Shown: positions 21,254-34,160, counted from the first letter of the stretch. The stretch is 64,000 nucleotides of DNA from Psilocybe azurescens (GCA_023853785.1 JAJIRX010000719.1:1-64000), one strand, 5' to 3'. Numbers and translations are program-made. The notes: a model not told the origin generated them from the letters alone.

Positions 21254-23386
21254 GTCGTTGGAGGAAATTGTCCTTTGGAGTTGAGCGGAGAAAAAGCTTA
21301 GAAGTAATAAGTAAAGAAGGGGAGGGTGTCGCAAGAGTAGGGAGGAGAGGGCTATTATACCTTGTTCTGCGCTTCAGTGGCTCTTTATATACCAAGAGTA
21401 TTTTCCTACTTGGGGTGGACATCTTGCACAGCTAGCCTTGTGTGCTGTACGCAGTGTTTCGGCGCGCTTTTAACGGTGATTTCTAGAAAAACGGTTCGGC
21501 TGGTGTGATTTGTGATCTCGGCACTATGGTCTGGGTGAAACTGGAGACCAAAATCGTCACATTGTGCGCCGCTTTGTCGCGAAAACCACGAGGTTGAGTG
21601 GCACCACACTTCGTGCTCGCTTGGTGATATACATGCGCAAACGAACGCATTGTAAAAGAAGTTTCGAGAATGGAGATCCATCGCCGGAGAAATAAATTGT
21701 AAATTTCCCATTTTCGGCTTCGAAAGAACAGGTATCACAACTCACAAAAGAGCCGACATTCCACAATGCTATTCATGATTACTGGGACATATCCCTCGAC
21801 CCCAAGTTTCTGATTTATTGTTAAATTTAAACCCCGACAACAAAAAGAAAAATGAGAACTCACTATTATATTATGCCCCCTCGAGAAGAGACAAAAAGAT
21901 TCGAATATCACATATTGTTATGGTTATTTCGGTTGCAAAAGTCTCTTGAGGTCTTTCACAGCATCATAAAAGGTGCCTGGGTCCATCAAGTCTCAGATAA
22001 TTCTCGAAGAGTTGGCCAAGGTGGGTTCAGAATAACTTAAGATGACCAGTGGAGAAAGAGGCAGGGAGTTTGATGTAGAAGATTCAAGTAGTATGCAGAG
22101 GTAGCGTCGAAGTTTTGAGCTCATGAGAGCGCACCACGGAAAATCAAACAAGGATGCATTCTATTGCCTGACTGTTGAGCGACTCAAGTTGGAAAAACCT
22201 TGAGCGTGACCTGATACTGCATAATTAGATGGCGGATATCATCTGTGTTGACAATGAGAGTCGTAGAAGGAGCTTAGAAGGTCATCGATTCATCAGAGGT
22301 CGGCCGAGTAAGTTGTAGAAAGCAAAAGACATGTGGCAGTGGCGGTGCAAAAATTTGTGCAACTAATGATCGATGACGTTGCAACCCAAAATAGAAACTA
22401 CAGTAAGCGCTGGCAGTCACGTCTCCTGAGATCAACGTCGTACGCAAGTCATTTGCTAATTCATCGTTACTGAGTCCACTCTGCAGCCTGAGTAGCAGCA
22501 TTGAGGTCCCAGGGAAGGTATCACAGGTATCCCATGATTAGTCAAGCGATGAAGGGCATAATAATTAAATAAAGTCAAACTGCCAGGGGAGCTGCAGGTT
22601 TTTCAAAACAGAGAGACATGACTTAGAGCAGTGCCCAATACTCATTGTATTGAATACAGTTGCAGAAGCGAGAAATTTGAATGATTACATATAAGCGAGA
22701 TACGCGTCGTTTTCTGAGGCATCATCACATAGAGTAGAATGCCGTAATATAATGCCGCAAGTGCTGTAAAATGCAGAGTTCCAAATTATCTCGCCTCCAG
22801 CCCAATGCCATGATGGAAGTTTTTCACAAATTTAAGGGAAAGAAGTTTTATATAAGACTTCAGTTTTGTCATAGCAAAGATTTATGCAAACTGGGTATAG
22901 CTTCAAAGAGGTAGCCAATTGCCAGTCTCCAATCAAAGTCTGGAGTCACGTGTATTTTTCCTGCCCATAGTTTCGAAAAGCGACAACGAAATCTTTTCCC
23001 TGGAACATAGAGTTTAATTATGTAGTATCAAGACAGCTGAAAGAATTTACTTTGTCTCCAAAATTAATTTCAATGGCGTCATCGCGTCGAGTGAATGCGA
23101 CGATATTTAAGCTCCGCATTTTACATAAGCATTTTCTGACTCTCGAGGGCGCGACAAAAACAAGACTACAACTTGGTAGGCTATTGGTCAGTATACTTCT
23201 AGTTGGTCGTTTGCTTCCAGTAAAACTGCTGTGAATTTTATATCCCCTGGTTGATAAAGGAACAAAAACGAAATTAAAAAAACGTAGGCACTAGATCCAT
23301 ATCAAAGAAAAAACATGACTCCAACAATCGAATGCTGCCATCTAAATCGCAGAAAATCAAGAAAATTAGATCCAAAAGAATGCTTT
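21254..23386. other. 2.1 kb without a supported gene
   Basis: Many short ORFs (for example 21406-21738 minus, 22274-22501 minus) with no motifs or splice patterns I can support. AT-rich, with no repeats obvious by eye. Confidence 0.45.
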
Positions 23387-23457
23387 AGCAGCAACTCGTT
23401 TCGATCGAGTGACCTCGGGGTTATGAGCCCCGCGCGCTGCCACTGCGCCATGCTGCT
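23387..23457 (-). tRNA. tRNA-Met (anticodon CAT), elongator type
   Basis: A full cloverleaf can be drawn on the minus strand in 71 bases. The acceptor AGCAGCA pairs with TGCTGCT; the D stem is GCGC with loop AGTGGCA; the anticodon arm is CGGGG-CTCATAA-CCCCG with anticodon CAT; the variable loop is five bases; the T arm is ACTCG-ATCGAAA-CGAGT. All stems pair fully. It has no intron. A TTTT run for Pol III termination follows about 10 bases downstream (plus strand AAAA near 23373). The G/C-rich anticodon arm ending CCCCG, with no initiator-type GGG/CCC anticodon pairs, suggests the elongator. Confidence 0.93.
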
Positions 23458-23474
23458 ATAACGTAGTCTGTTTA

Positions 23475-23936
23475 CAGCTAAATGCAAAACGGTAGACGTT
23501 TTAAAAAACGGATGTGCGCCTTTGTTTGTATAAATACCCGTATTTAGGCAGAGCTGATGCGTAGTGAGGTCAGTATTGGGGAGCAGAGTGGCGACATAGT
23601 GGAGCAGCATTATTTGGCACCATTTACGATAAGTGCGCTGTGCTACGGTATACACTATAACTACAACGACGGCCAATTTTTGCTATGTTCTGGCCTTTAT
23701 ACTGCTAGTCCATCTACGTAGGCTCCTCGCCGCCGATAGGGTCAACAATTGATTTATTGCGTTGACATGGTGAGGAAGAGGCCAGAGGTCAAGCGAAGTG
23801 GGGGAACGCGGAGCAATGAGGTCGAGGACATGCTGCGTCATGGTTTCTGTGGAGCATGCCATATCTGTTTGTTTATGGTAAACACAGGCGCACGTCCGTT
23901 TTTTTTAAAAAACGTCTACCGTTTTGCATTTAGCTG
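23475..23936. mobile_element. Tc1/mariner-like MITE, 462 bp, beside the tRNA gene
   Basis: Terminal inverted repeats of about 55 bases begin CAGCTAAATGCAAAACGG (23475) and end with the reverse complement (23936). A TA dinucleotide flanks both ends (23473-23474, 23937-23938), as produced by Tc1/mariner transposases. The interior has no transposase. The element starts 17 bases beyond the 5' end of the tRNA-Met gene. Confidence 0.8.
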
Positions 23937-23938
23937 TA

Positions 23939-24972
23939 AAGTGATTTTGGTATCCCGAACAAGTCCCGAAGCAGGTTAATGAACAGCACCGATACTCGAT
24001 CATGATCGATCCGTGGCTTTTTAATTGTAGCTTCGAAATTCTGACACTGTGACAGCCAGCTGAGGCTTTGAACTTGAACAAGGTCTTCTCTGGCCCTTCT
24101 TCAATCCCTTCCTGCTACCTAATATGGGCCTATTTAGACGAGTTTGGAGTTGGGCACAGCGTACGAATAGTAGATACCGGATTTAATTGGCACTCAAACT
24201 CAATCACAATTACCCGTTGTTCGCACATTCCTCGCGTGATACAGAATCCAACCATTAAAGGAATATCCTTAAGAAGCCTCATTGGACATCAGATTCAGCG
24301 CTAAGCCATTTGTAAGTCTATACTTAACAAAGTGGACTGTAACTTCACTCGCATTGTCAATCTCAAACGAAATCCTCAAGCAATATGAACGCCCATATAA
24401 AACCTCAATAGCACCTAAGAAGTCTCCATAAAGTAGCATTTCAATGTTTGATCTCCGGCTTTCGGCCCCGAAACATAATAGTTCTATTAATATCCGTAAT
24501 TAATCCCACCAGCCAGGCTCGAGGGTCGCATCTCGTCCGGACTACCCAAAGGGGTCCAAATCCCCGACAACCCGTGGTCCAGAGTAAAATTCGCAACTCC
24601 GCAAATGCTAAAACCAGATCATGTTTAGAGATTGGCTCTGTATGACTACAGTGTACAGATTGCGCCACAGATATCAACACTGATATAAAGGGCGAACGGC
24701 AAAGGATAGTCAGTGAGGCTAAAGCTCATGTATTTAAGGGAAACAAAGAAGTATCAACGATAATCTAGAAAAATAGCTACGGCATAACAGCAGAGCACAG
24801 GCTGGGAATGCTTCGAGAATTGGTGTAAAGGACGGAGGCTGTAAAAATGATATATGCTTCTTAAACGTATATGGTTCGGAAGAGTAAAAAGATGGCGTAG
24901 CTAAAGGCGTAGTCGATGGTAAATCATAAGCCAAGAACTATATAACGGATTTGAAGTCGTAGTGATTTTTAA
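23939..24972. other. 1 kb intergenic, no gene supported
   Basis: Short ORFs only. It contains the 3' flank of the velvet gene. Confidence 0.45.
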
Positions 24973-26448
24973 TCATCGCCGCCTCTTTAAGCGTGTCACA
25001 GACACAGACGTTAGTAGACAATGCGAATTAAAAGTTGAATCAACCCACTCCGGCGTTGGGCTTCTCCTACCGTCAGAAGCCGGCCTTTTTCGCCTTCTCC
25101 GCTCTGCGACACGGATATTAAGTCGAACACCCCAAAGTGACAATCGCTGTTCAAGTATGACTCAGTCTGGAATTTACAATACAAGATACTGGTTTAAGAA
25201 TCACCTTTGTCAATTCTGTAGATGCCGATAATCCTGGAAACTCTTTCGTTGAATAGACACGGAACGTGCCCCATAGCATTCGGCGGAGATAGCAAGGTCG
25301 TTCGTGTCACTATATGGCCGCGCGAAGATGTCGAACGCCCGATAGCGGAGGATGAAATAGCCTTCGATCTTGACTGCCAGATCCTGAAAACACATTTCAG
25401 CTGGGGACACCCGGCACCAAAGCAAAGCTACACGAACCGCGAAGACGAATATAATCGCCTTGCTCCCTTGATAATCCATAACTACGGGTTGTACAAAAGT
25501 CGCTCCGACGAGCGCTTGAGTTTGCTTCGAATTCTCGATGATCGGATAACCATCCAGACGGTGAACAACGTCCGGAGACGTGCCCGAAGGCATCATGTAT
25601 CCAGAGAAATGGTTTGAAAGGCCCTTCGAAAGGCGACTAGATGACGGGGAAGCAGAGGGTGGGGGATTATGACGGTACCCATGAATCTGTTGTGTATGTT
25701 GGCCCTGTCCAGAGCTATATGTTGAAGACGGTGACGATGGTGAAGGAGACGAAGAAACAAATCTCGTCTGCGTTGCGGGAGCCGACGTTGCTTTGCCACC
25801 GCGATCGGGGGTCGCTTGGACGGCTAATGAGTCCGGACCAGGAACCGGAAACAAATCCACTGTGCAGAGCAACCCGAGGACTTGGACATCACTGGCGAGC
25901 AAAAATATAAATAAATCTGCGTTAAAAACCATTGACGATGGAGGCAATGGCGGTGGGCAGCTGTAGGGCCAGTTACGCCACAGTGCGAACGCGACTTAAC
26001 TCGTATTCCATTTCCTCTTCCTCTTCCTTATCGGTACCGGCATTGTGTACCTCAAACATCTTGAGCAGGACCACAGGCGGCGGGTCCAGAGGTCGTCGAT
26101 CAACCCTCGCGTATCTGGTCATGGCGCCGAGAAACGGTGATTCACATTGGTAGGAGATGTAAAAAGGGTAAAAATGTTTACTTTCGACCAAGATCTGCTT
26201 TTTGGATTTCATGGAGCTCCGTGCGAATGGTTCGTCCTACATATGGACCTGATGTGAAATATATTGGGCGACCGATGAGGGCAGTCCCCCCTCGGGATAG
26301 AGCGCCACTCGTGCTCGAGGGGAGACATCAAAGGGGAGAGAAGTCCCGAGTTATGCTGCTTATACGCCGATGTTGAAGACGACACCTGAGGCTGTGAGCT
26401 GGATGCCAGTGGCTGAGAGTGAAGATGGTATTGAGAGTACATCTTCAA
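24973..26448 (-). CDS. velvet-domain transcription factor (VosA/VelB type), two frame changes
   Basis: Velvet proteins bind DNA through an NF-kB-like fold and link development with secondary metabolism. The gene starts near 26448 (MYSQYHLHSQPLASSS), then GRTIRTELHEIQKADLGRK. A 70-nt-class intron follows and the exon YARVDRRPLDPPPVVLLKMF, the classic N-terminal velvet signature. After another intron DVQVLGLLCTVDLFPVPGPD is encoded, then a long Ser/Pro/Gln-rich insert, LVGATFVQPVVMDYQGSKAI, an intron (gttcgt...ttttcag), and DLAVKIEGYFILRYRAFDIF. It continues as FRVYSTKEFPGL, an intron, and the basic tail LNIRVAERRRRKR with stop at 24973-24975. Two single-base switches at G runs (plus-strand C runs 26286-26291 and 25269-25272) break the literal frame, exactly where the family alignment needs to continue. 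Confidence 0.88.
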
Positions 26449-29202
26449 GGGCTAAGTTGAATCAAATTGGACAGCAACTTTTAAAACCGTCTTTAGAGAA
26501 AGAAGTAAGTAGAAGAGATCGTATGATATATAGCATTGACACGTTGTCCTATATTCACTCCTTATCAATGATGGTCAGTCATCAGGAGTGTGATCCACAA
26601 AAGAGACTCACAGACCACAGTTAACATTTCAAGTTTGAACCCTCAGAAACGAGCAGGGAGGTCTTGGAGAGCTGGGTTCCGGGAAGAAGGCGCCAAACTC
26701 CCATTTATCGGATATCGATTTTCCTTATGAGCCGGACTTCCGCTAGATCAGCAACTACCCCATGTGGCTGGAGACCCGAATTATCGGGAGCGCGGCTGAC
26801 ATTTCTCAAACATTATTTCTGGATTCTCCGTCTATGATATTCCTAGAAGATTTTCAGAAATGTGATGTGGGTGGGTGCAGAATATAATCCTGAGTTTCGA
26901 TACTAACCTTTTGGTCATTCGTTCAGTTTACACCTAGTTCGATGGCACCTCAGAAGTTAGATTTATTCCCGGATACTTCCTTTCGATGATGTACTAGAAG
27001 GGCACCCCATTACCACTTGGAGTTTCTTTGACGTCGCGACATAATAAGCATATCTTATAAGTGCAATGTGAGGCTAGCTGCCGCAGACTAAATACAGGTA
27101 AGGTCTTGCTTTCTTTCAAGAACCCTAGTAGTGTGTAAGACTTAAGTAACCCGCCGAATAACGTACAGCTTGTCATTGTTTATTCAGTCCTGGGCAGCTC
27201 ACTTGTTCGAGATTCGACCTCGTGAGCATAACGAAATACCTCGCAGAAACTGATGCACACGATTAGAATAACATCACGAGTCCACCTTATATATATATAA
27301 ATTCAGATTCCCAACTATTCCGGTGATACGATGTCGGATGCAACAAAACGGAGTCTGCCAAGTGCTTACCCCAAGGGTCCTCGTGTCGTAGCGCAAAATT
27401 TCGGCCTTCAACTAATCACACGAGAACCAAGTACATAACTGCTCGAATAATCCCACCCGGCCTGCATGGCGAAGCATACTTGACAAAGAATGGGAACAGA
27501 TCGCGGAGAACGGCCAAACATACCTCGCTCCCAACTAGACTCCACTATGAAATTACCTCTGGGAGATCGTAGCAAATTGTATACAAGTTATTGAGAAAGA
27601 TACAGTGGGTAAGGGAAAATGAGAGAGAAAGGGAAGAACCAATAAACCGTAGGTGAGATGCCAGGTTTGTCAAAGGGTTTCGTTTATTCTTATGGTGATT
27701 CGGTGCCAAAAGACCTGCATGCAGGGTTTTCTAGAAGAGGCATAAGTAAAGCGAATTTCCAAGGAACAGCAACAGAGCATACAGAACTATAAAAATGGCC
27801 GCGACTTGTCACGACACGACACGACTTGGGCACGACTCAGTATGACTGGTTGCAGACCCTCCGCGATGCCCTTCATATCCCTGGTATCACCGCTAGTACT
27901 AAAGGTGATCCGGTTCATATTCCCTATAAAGGTCGAAAGTCAGAGGGATAAAGTGAAGGTAAAGCATCTGCTCTCACCTTCATTACGACATTAATCTTCT
28001 TAGCGAAAGTGCTCCACCAACTCTCGAATGAATGCTTACATTAATAGAGGTCGCCGTTGGAATCAGTCTAAGGAGCCAACCACGCCCAGGGGCAGATCAC
28101 CCTAGAAAGGCATGAGCAGGATTGACCGCTGCGAACCTAGCCGTGCACGAGAAAGTTTGTTTGCACTTTGGGAAAGTCAGACCCACCCTTTTAAATATTA
28201 TTTCGCATCAGTAGGATAAAGAGCAGGGACATATATAGAATTCACTCACGATTGTATTGGCAACGGCAAGCCTATTCTGTCGCGGCCGAAGTCATGCGTC
28301 ACTGTCAAACTTCGCTAGAGAAAGCAATGATATCCGTAATCCAAGGTGATCAAAAGGCGGAGGCACTTCTTACTTAGCAAGTGCTAGGCTTTCCAAATGT
28401 AAGCTGAGGGTGGGTCGCATAAAAGCATACGGCGCCGTCGGCGGATATGAAGAGGTGGTCTTGATAACAAAAATACTGCATTCCAGTTGCTCGACAGACC
28501 CCCTGAAAAATACCTTCGATGTTATCAAATCCTGTATCGCAGTGCGACCGTCCCTTATATGACAGAATAGTCAACTGGTCTTCCGATTACTTCCCACTCT
28601 CAAGGTCGCAGTAATGACACACGAGAAAGAGGGCTCGTTATCGAGAGCTCCTTATAAGTGCAATGGTCGGAGAAACAAGGAGAACGCAAAAACGTACGCC
28701 GGCATAACACTAAAGGGGTTTATCCCCTGCTTGCCTCTCCAGTTCTTGAAATAGGCACGAATGACCAGAGAATGCAGGGGAAACTCGATGGTAAATTGAA
28801 TGGTTGTCGATCGAATAGTTTAGTTTGAAAACGAGTCGTTTATGGTGCCGCCGGGCCTGAAAGAATACTCACCTAGCTTCTTAATGAGATATGAGGTCAT
28901 GTATTTGGAGCCCTCTTCGAGAAGGGGTTCCAAACGATATTGAGCTTTGAGCTATGCATAGACTGAATGGCATTCTTCCCCAAGAAATGACTTCGTTCAT
29001 TGCAACGTTGCATCCATGCATAGGAATGTAAGACGAGAAATAATTGTGCATGTTAATGTGAAGTAGAAAACGAAGGGAGAATTCAAAGGATATACATTTG
29101 CAAGGCTTCGTAATCCAATACGCTCCTGAGTGTGCTCCGGCGGCCGTTACTTTTCTCGGAAATTTTCCCGCCATCCACGAAGTGAGGCTTCGAATACTGC
29201 GT
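26449..29202. other. 2.75 kb without a supported gene
   Basis: No ORF above 130 codons and no recognisable motif on either strand. 28881-29270 minus overlaps the 3' end of the superoxide dismutase gene and is not a separate gene. I see no terminal repeats. This is the longest quiet stretch in the first half of the window. Confidence 0.45.
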
Positions 29203-30410
29203 TTATTTGGAGGCAGCCTCAACGAATCGCTTTTCAGCTTCTTCGAAGTTGATGACGTTCCAGATGGCATTGAGATACTGCAGAAAGGGGTTACGCATGA
29301 GAAAAGTGATTGCCAACTTCTAAAGCAAGAGAAGTTGTAAACGGGACTTACATCAGGCTTAACGTTTTTGTACTATTTCGATTGGGTCATTAGTATAAAG
29401 TTTTGCCTTCATGAGAAAGCCTTTAAATACCTGGAGATAAAAGGCCTAATTAAAGATATATGGTCGTTAAAGTCATCTCAATGAGAAAGTGGAATATTGT
29501 ACGAACATGTTCCCAGATATCGATGCCAATAATTGGCACATGCGCTATAAGAAAAAGTGTTCATAAAAACTCCCGGTTCTATCTGGAACAAGAGAATAGA
29601 GTAACACGCACACAGAAGAGGATCCTGGTTGGATGTAGTCACTATCTCGAGTTTTTGGGTGGCCGGATCGTATCCCTAAAACCAGGACGGCGTTAGAGAA
29701 CAAATGCCTGCGCAAACTGAAAGATACTCACGAGCCATCCCCATCCACTACCCTGGATAGCAGCTGTTTTAGTGTTCATACTCTTTTTGAACTCCTCTAC
29801 AGAGCCAAAGTCCTTGACGAGGGCCTTCTCGAGCTGTCCTCCCGCAACGAGCTTACCCCCACCCTGTTTTTCAGGTGCAAGATTCTTCCAGAACAAGGAG
29901 TGGTTGATATGGCCTATAACGAAAAAGCACCACTCTGTTAATTCCTTTAACATTCACTACCAATGACGTGTGGACTGGCCTCCTCCGTTGAACTTCAAGG
30001 CGTTCTGCAACGAGATGCGCTTCGCCGTGGAGTCCGTGGCAGCATATGCCTCTTCAGCCGCGTTGAGTCCATTAACATATGTCTGGTGGTGCTTGGTGTG
30101 GTGCAAGGTCATAATTTCCTCAGCGATGTAAGGTTCGAGAGCCTGCAAACAAGCAAAGCATCAGTGTTAATAAGCGTCGTGGAAATACGACAGCAAATTT
30201 AGTCTCATCATGTTTGAAGTTCAACCATTGCTGTATGCCATGGGGCATTTTATGAGGGAAACCAATGGAAACATATCGCATAAAAACCGGCAAACAACTA
30301 CTCACATCATAAGCATAAGGCAACGCCGGCAGAGTGTGCTTGAACGCCTTTCCGGCGATAAAAGACCTAGCTAGCGAAGGTCTCAAAGCAGCTTTAGCAA
30401 TAGAGAACAT
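29203..30410 (-). CDS. SOD2: mitochondrial manganese superoxide dismutase
   Basis: Converts superoxide to hydrogen peroxide and oxygen in the matrix. Eight exons: 30306-30410, 29968-30142, 29732-29913, 29612-29675, 29507-29544, 29431-29445, 29352-29372, 29203-29277, about 224 residues. The leader [20 protein letters not shown] is a targeting peptide, followed by [12 protein letters not shown]. Metal ligands are visible in [19 protein letters not shown] and DIWEH; the glycine-rich QGSGWGWL motif is present. Exons six (AFYLQ, 15 nt) and seven (YKNVKPD, 21 nt) are micro-exons required by the family sequence. The exon 2 donor is ambiguous: a GT site gives four extra residues (QSTR) before HINHS, while an upstream GC site gives the usual GGGHINHS. 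The start is the first ATG before the leader. Confidence 0.95.
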
Positions 30411-31341
30411 GTTCAAACGATGTTGTGTGGAATTTGCAACTTGACAAAAACAGCGTAGGCGTAGTGGTTGGAGTGCTCGCGAATACGCCCGACTTCGTCA
30501 TAGCTTATGTCATTTTTGGTTCACACGTGATTAATTCCAGTCGCGTCGCGCCGTCGTCGGGCATGCAAGGGCATGCAGCCCGCGGTTTAACATTTAAGCC
30601 GCGAAGAACTGGAGTCAAATATTCGTCAAATATATCAGATATAACGAGCTACAGCGCGGGGATTGCCATATAGAGACATCCCAGCATTTTGCGTTGTACA
30701 TATTTATTACAAACGTGTATCTTCTTCTCTTGGCCCTGAAATCCGCGGTGGTGTACCGCGGTGGTGTAGGTGGTGCTGCAGATATATTTTAGCGGCGGTG
30801 CGAGCTACGGTCTACCCACGAAGCCTAACGACTGTGGGCAGTTAAAGTCTATTATAACTCCACTTCGACGTGATGATGCGGAACACTGGTAACCAGCAAA
30901 ACTCTGAGGAACACCATTCCACGCCATTCGCAGATCGACGAATACGTGGCACACGGACAAGTCATTTTGATACAATAGTGATATTCGAGAAATGACGTGC
31001 ATAGTCTAGTGGTACATGGTAGATAAAAGGGTATATGTGTTTTGTACATTCCGGAAAGAAATACAACTACAGAATGCGTAGTACTACTTATTTGGCGCGT
31101 GTGGAAAATCTAATTGAAGAAAATGCGATATGATGGTGTAATCGATGCCGAGACCGACACCGCTGTTGTTATAGCTGGTGGAAATGATGTGATATGGGTA
31201 GTGTTTCGGTGGCCTATCGGTCTGTGAAAGGACGAAAAGGAATAAAAAGAAAGTAAGAACAGAGGGAAAAAAGGAAAAAGGAAAAGGAATGTGTGCGTGT
31301 GAGAAATAGGATGGATGGGGTGGCCTTCGACTCCCCTACGT
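30411..31341. other. 0.9 kb intergenic between two minus-strand genes
   Basis: No gene supported. It should contain the promoter of the superoxide dismutase gene (minus strand) and the 3' flank of the F-box/LRR-like gene. Confidence 0.5.
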
Positions 31342-34160
31342 TCAGACTAGAACATACCCATCGTCGATCTGATCATTCCCATGAGTTTTCAATCCCTTTA
31401 CTCGGTGGAAAAATGAGCACCTGCACTGCAAGACTCCTTTTGAAAACGAGTTTCGTCTCGAGACTGATTTAGAGTTTTCGCTCTTGCTCGTTGCATGGGA
31501 GGAACTCCCACCAGCGCTCAAGCTTTCACTCTTGTTCATTGCATGGTGGGAGCTCCCGCCTGTGCTCGAGCTTTCACTACTCCCAAGTTGAGTCTTGTCA
31601 GTCACGGACTGCGCCCACGTCACTTGTGATTGACCATGAGATGGAGGTTGACTCTGCCCCTGCCCCTGACCTTGGCCGTGTCCCTGCACCGATATCGGAC
31701 CACCGCCTGACCGACTCGAGCAGAACGACGACCGCAAAGACGCAGGACCCTCTCCCTCACCTCCACCCCTGATTCTACGTGCTCTGGTTCCGTTCGCAGC
31801 CGCACTATCCCACACCCCCGCAGCGTCCCCAGTACGGCAGAACACGAAGCCCTCCTCGGCCTCCAATTCTGCACCTTCTGACTTTTCGATGATGACTGTG
31901 ATTTTATTGAAGGAGACGGAGACAACCTGCCGCCGGATCCGCGGTTTATCGAGCCGGACTGCGATCTCGAATGCCTCTTTGTTCCAATGGCAATTCCCAT
32001 GCCCTGGATCGGCATTTGCCAACTCGATGGCGGAAAACTATTGCTCACCGGCGACGTCGAAGGTGAGATGAATGAACCTGTCAACGAAGATGAAGACGAG
32101 CGCCGGTCTTTGGTGCTCAATGGAGGCAACGACGAAAGAGGATGGACAAAATATTTCATCTGTTCCTTTCCTGTCCTCTTCTGTCCCCATTCGCGAACAA
32201 GCATCGCAGTAGCCGTGGGTGCTTCGGATTCCGGTGTCGAGGCCGACTTCGTTTCGGCATCCTTATGCTTTTCATCACCTCCATTAAACGATCCGGAAAG
32301 CATATCAAAAGATTCGAGTATCTCGTAGACACCTAGCTGCTTCACTCGCCCGAGACCAGGAGAAAGCCAGGAGTCATGTGTCGTTCTCAAAGTGAATCTG
32401 GTCAAGTTCGGGTTCTCGCTGGCAAGTCTGGCAGCGCTCCTGATCATATCGTCATCATTTGACTTGTGGACCTTGGTGAGGGCGAACGATTCTAGGCTTG
32501 ACGAACGTTGAATTATCCCCGAAAATTCGCGCTAATAGAATAGAGCAATTAACAAACGTGCGCCAACTTCGATTTTAGCAATAAACTCACAATGCTGAAA
32601 GTTGGTCTCGAAAAACACGCGATGTCCAAGTGCTTCAAGCCAGGCCTACAGCAAATCAGGTTGTTCAAAATGGTCAGGTCATCATATTTGTATCCTCGTA
32701 GACTTTCTCCGCTCGTTCTCCCTCCAGACACAAGAGAGCCATGACTCCCAAAAGACAGGTCGATCCATATACTCAGCGACTCCAGCCACCGCAATTCCTG
32801 AAGAAGCGCAAATGTAGGCGGAAAAGCCGAGGACGTATGATGCAATGAGGTAAGCTTCAAATGTCGCAATCGCTGCGGGAAAGGCAGAGTTTTTACAAAC
32901 TTCAGCGGCCCGCCAAACGTATCCACATTCGGCAGCGCAGACGCAGGGAGCACAAATGCACCAGGGAAAAAGCGCTCCCACCGGCATGTTGTAGGCTAAT
33001 ATGTCGCAGTCCAGGGTGGGCCATAAAGAACGCCATGAACGCCGCATGGTCCTTTCGCGCTTGATCCTCGCCCTTGTGTGAGGCAATCATGACCATGTCA
33101 CCAAGAATAAGGGTCTTTAGACGCGTCCATCGCCCTGAGGTAATATGCCGGATGTCAAACATTCGCGGTGAGGGTGCAGGGCCTCCCATGGTCAGCTCTT
33201 CAAGTCTTGGACTACGCTCCAAGATCATGGCCCAGAATCTCCTTGGAAGCTTTTCGACCTTGGGAAGGCCATCTGATGGTTTATGATGAATTGGGGAATA
33301 AGCGACGCCGCGAAGATGAACGTACCAGCCAGCCAGTCCAGAGAACGACATTTTACTTTTATTGAGAATTGGCGGAGGTCGTCGAAGTCCCACAGCTATG
33401 CCGCTGAAGTCAGTATAAGAAACTATGGCCCCGTGTTCATTGAACAAGCGTACTGGACTTGCAGTATCCAGAGGATCCTCTCCAATAGTCGTGCTAATTC
33501 GTTTGAGAATGTGGCAGCTAGTTTAGGAATGATTAAAAGTGAGCGATAAATTAAGTGATGGTGATGAGCACGCACGAAGATTTCAAAGCCTCCCAAAGTT
33601 CCGGACCTGGCATTTCCATCCCATCCCATTCAAACGCTTCCAACGCTGGAAGGCGATCCGCCATGCGAGTAATGAGTGTGGCAATGAGGTCTTCGTCCAT
33701 CTCGTCGCCTGAATCGGTCCATTCGACACAATTAGGATGAACGGCAAGCCGCCGAATGTACTGCATCAGGTCTGGGCGTTTAGCCAAGGCGATCAGCGTT
33801 GTTTTGCAATGCTTATTTGTCTTGAGCTCGACGTCCGCGTATAGGACGGGAGCGAGGACATTCGACAAGGGACGCGACTATCGAGCAAAGAACGGGTTGA
33901 GCGACCTTCCACACTGTCATGCGGAAAGAAAGAAAAGACCCACACATAAACTGAGGCACAGAACATCTCTCAGATCGGATTGACGCCCAATATCCTGGAT
34001 GATGAACGCTGGTAAACGCTCAATTGGGAGCTCCTGTATGTGGCCAGCGGGGGTGGAGGCGGGGTAGGTAGGTTTGTCTTGAGCAGCTTGCGCAGGCTCG
34101 AAACCGGGGACAAGGAGGTTTGGACAGACATGGATAACGAAACCATGGTGGCAAGGGAGC
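31342..34160 (-). CDS. F-box / leucine-rich-repeat-like protein
   Basis: Several exons on the minus strand. The F-box-like start is ELPIERLPAFIIQDIGRQSD...VLCLSL (about 34030-33950), split by an intron from SRPLSNVLAPVLYADVEL (33868 downward). Repeating segments follow with LxxLxL spacing: LPALEAFEWDGM, SPRLEELTMGG, WTRLKTLILGDM, HPGLRHISL, LRHLKLTSLHH, LESLSIWIDL, RPGLKHLDIACF, NPNLTRFTLRT. This is the usual plan of basidiomycete F-box proteins that recruit substrates to SCF ligases. After about 32250 the protein becomes Ser/Gly/Gln-rich and the frame is uncertain: two overlapping frames (31620-32447 and 31342-32022) are both plausible. A one-base change at A5 (plus 32967-32971) is needed to join SAF to FPGAFVLPAS. 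The N-terminal exon and exact start are uncertain. Confidence 0.72.

Noticed and set aside
24490..24680. Possible tRNA or snRNA around the GC-rich string
   Set aside because: No consistent cloverleaf or other fold on either strand.
25222..25617. 131-codon plus-strand ORF
   Set aside because: Antisense to the velvet-domain exon, which has clear family motifs.
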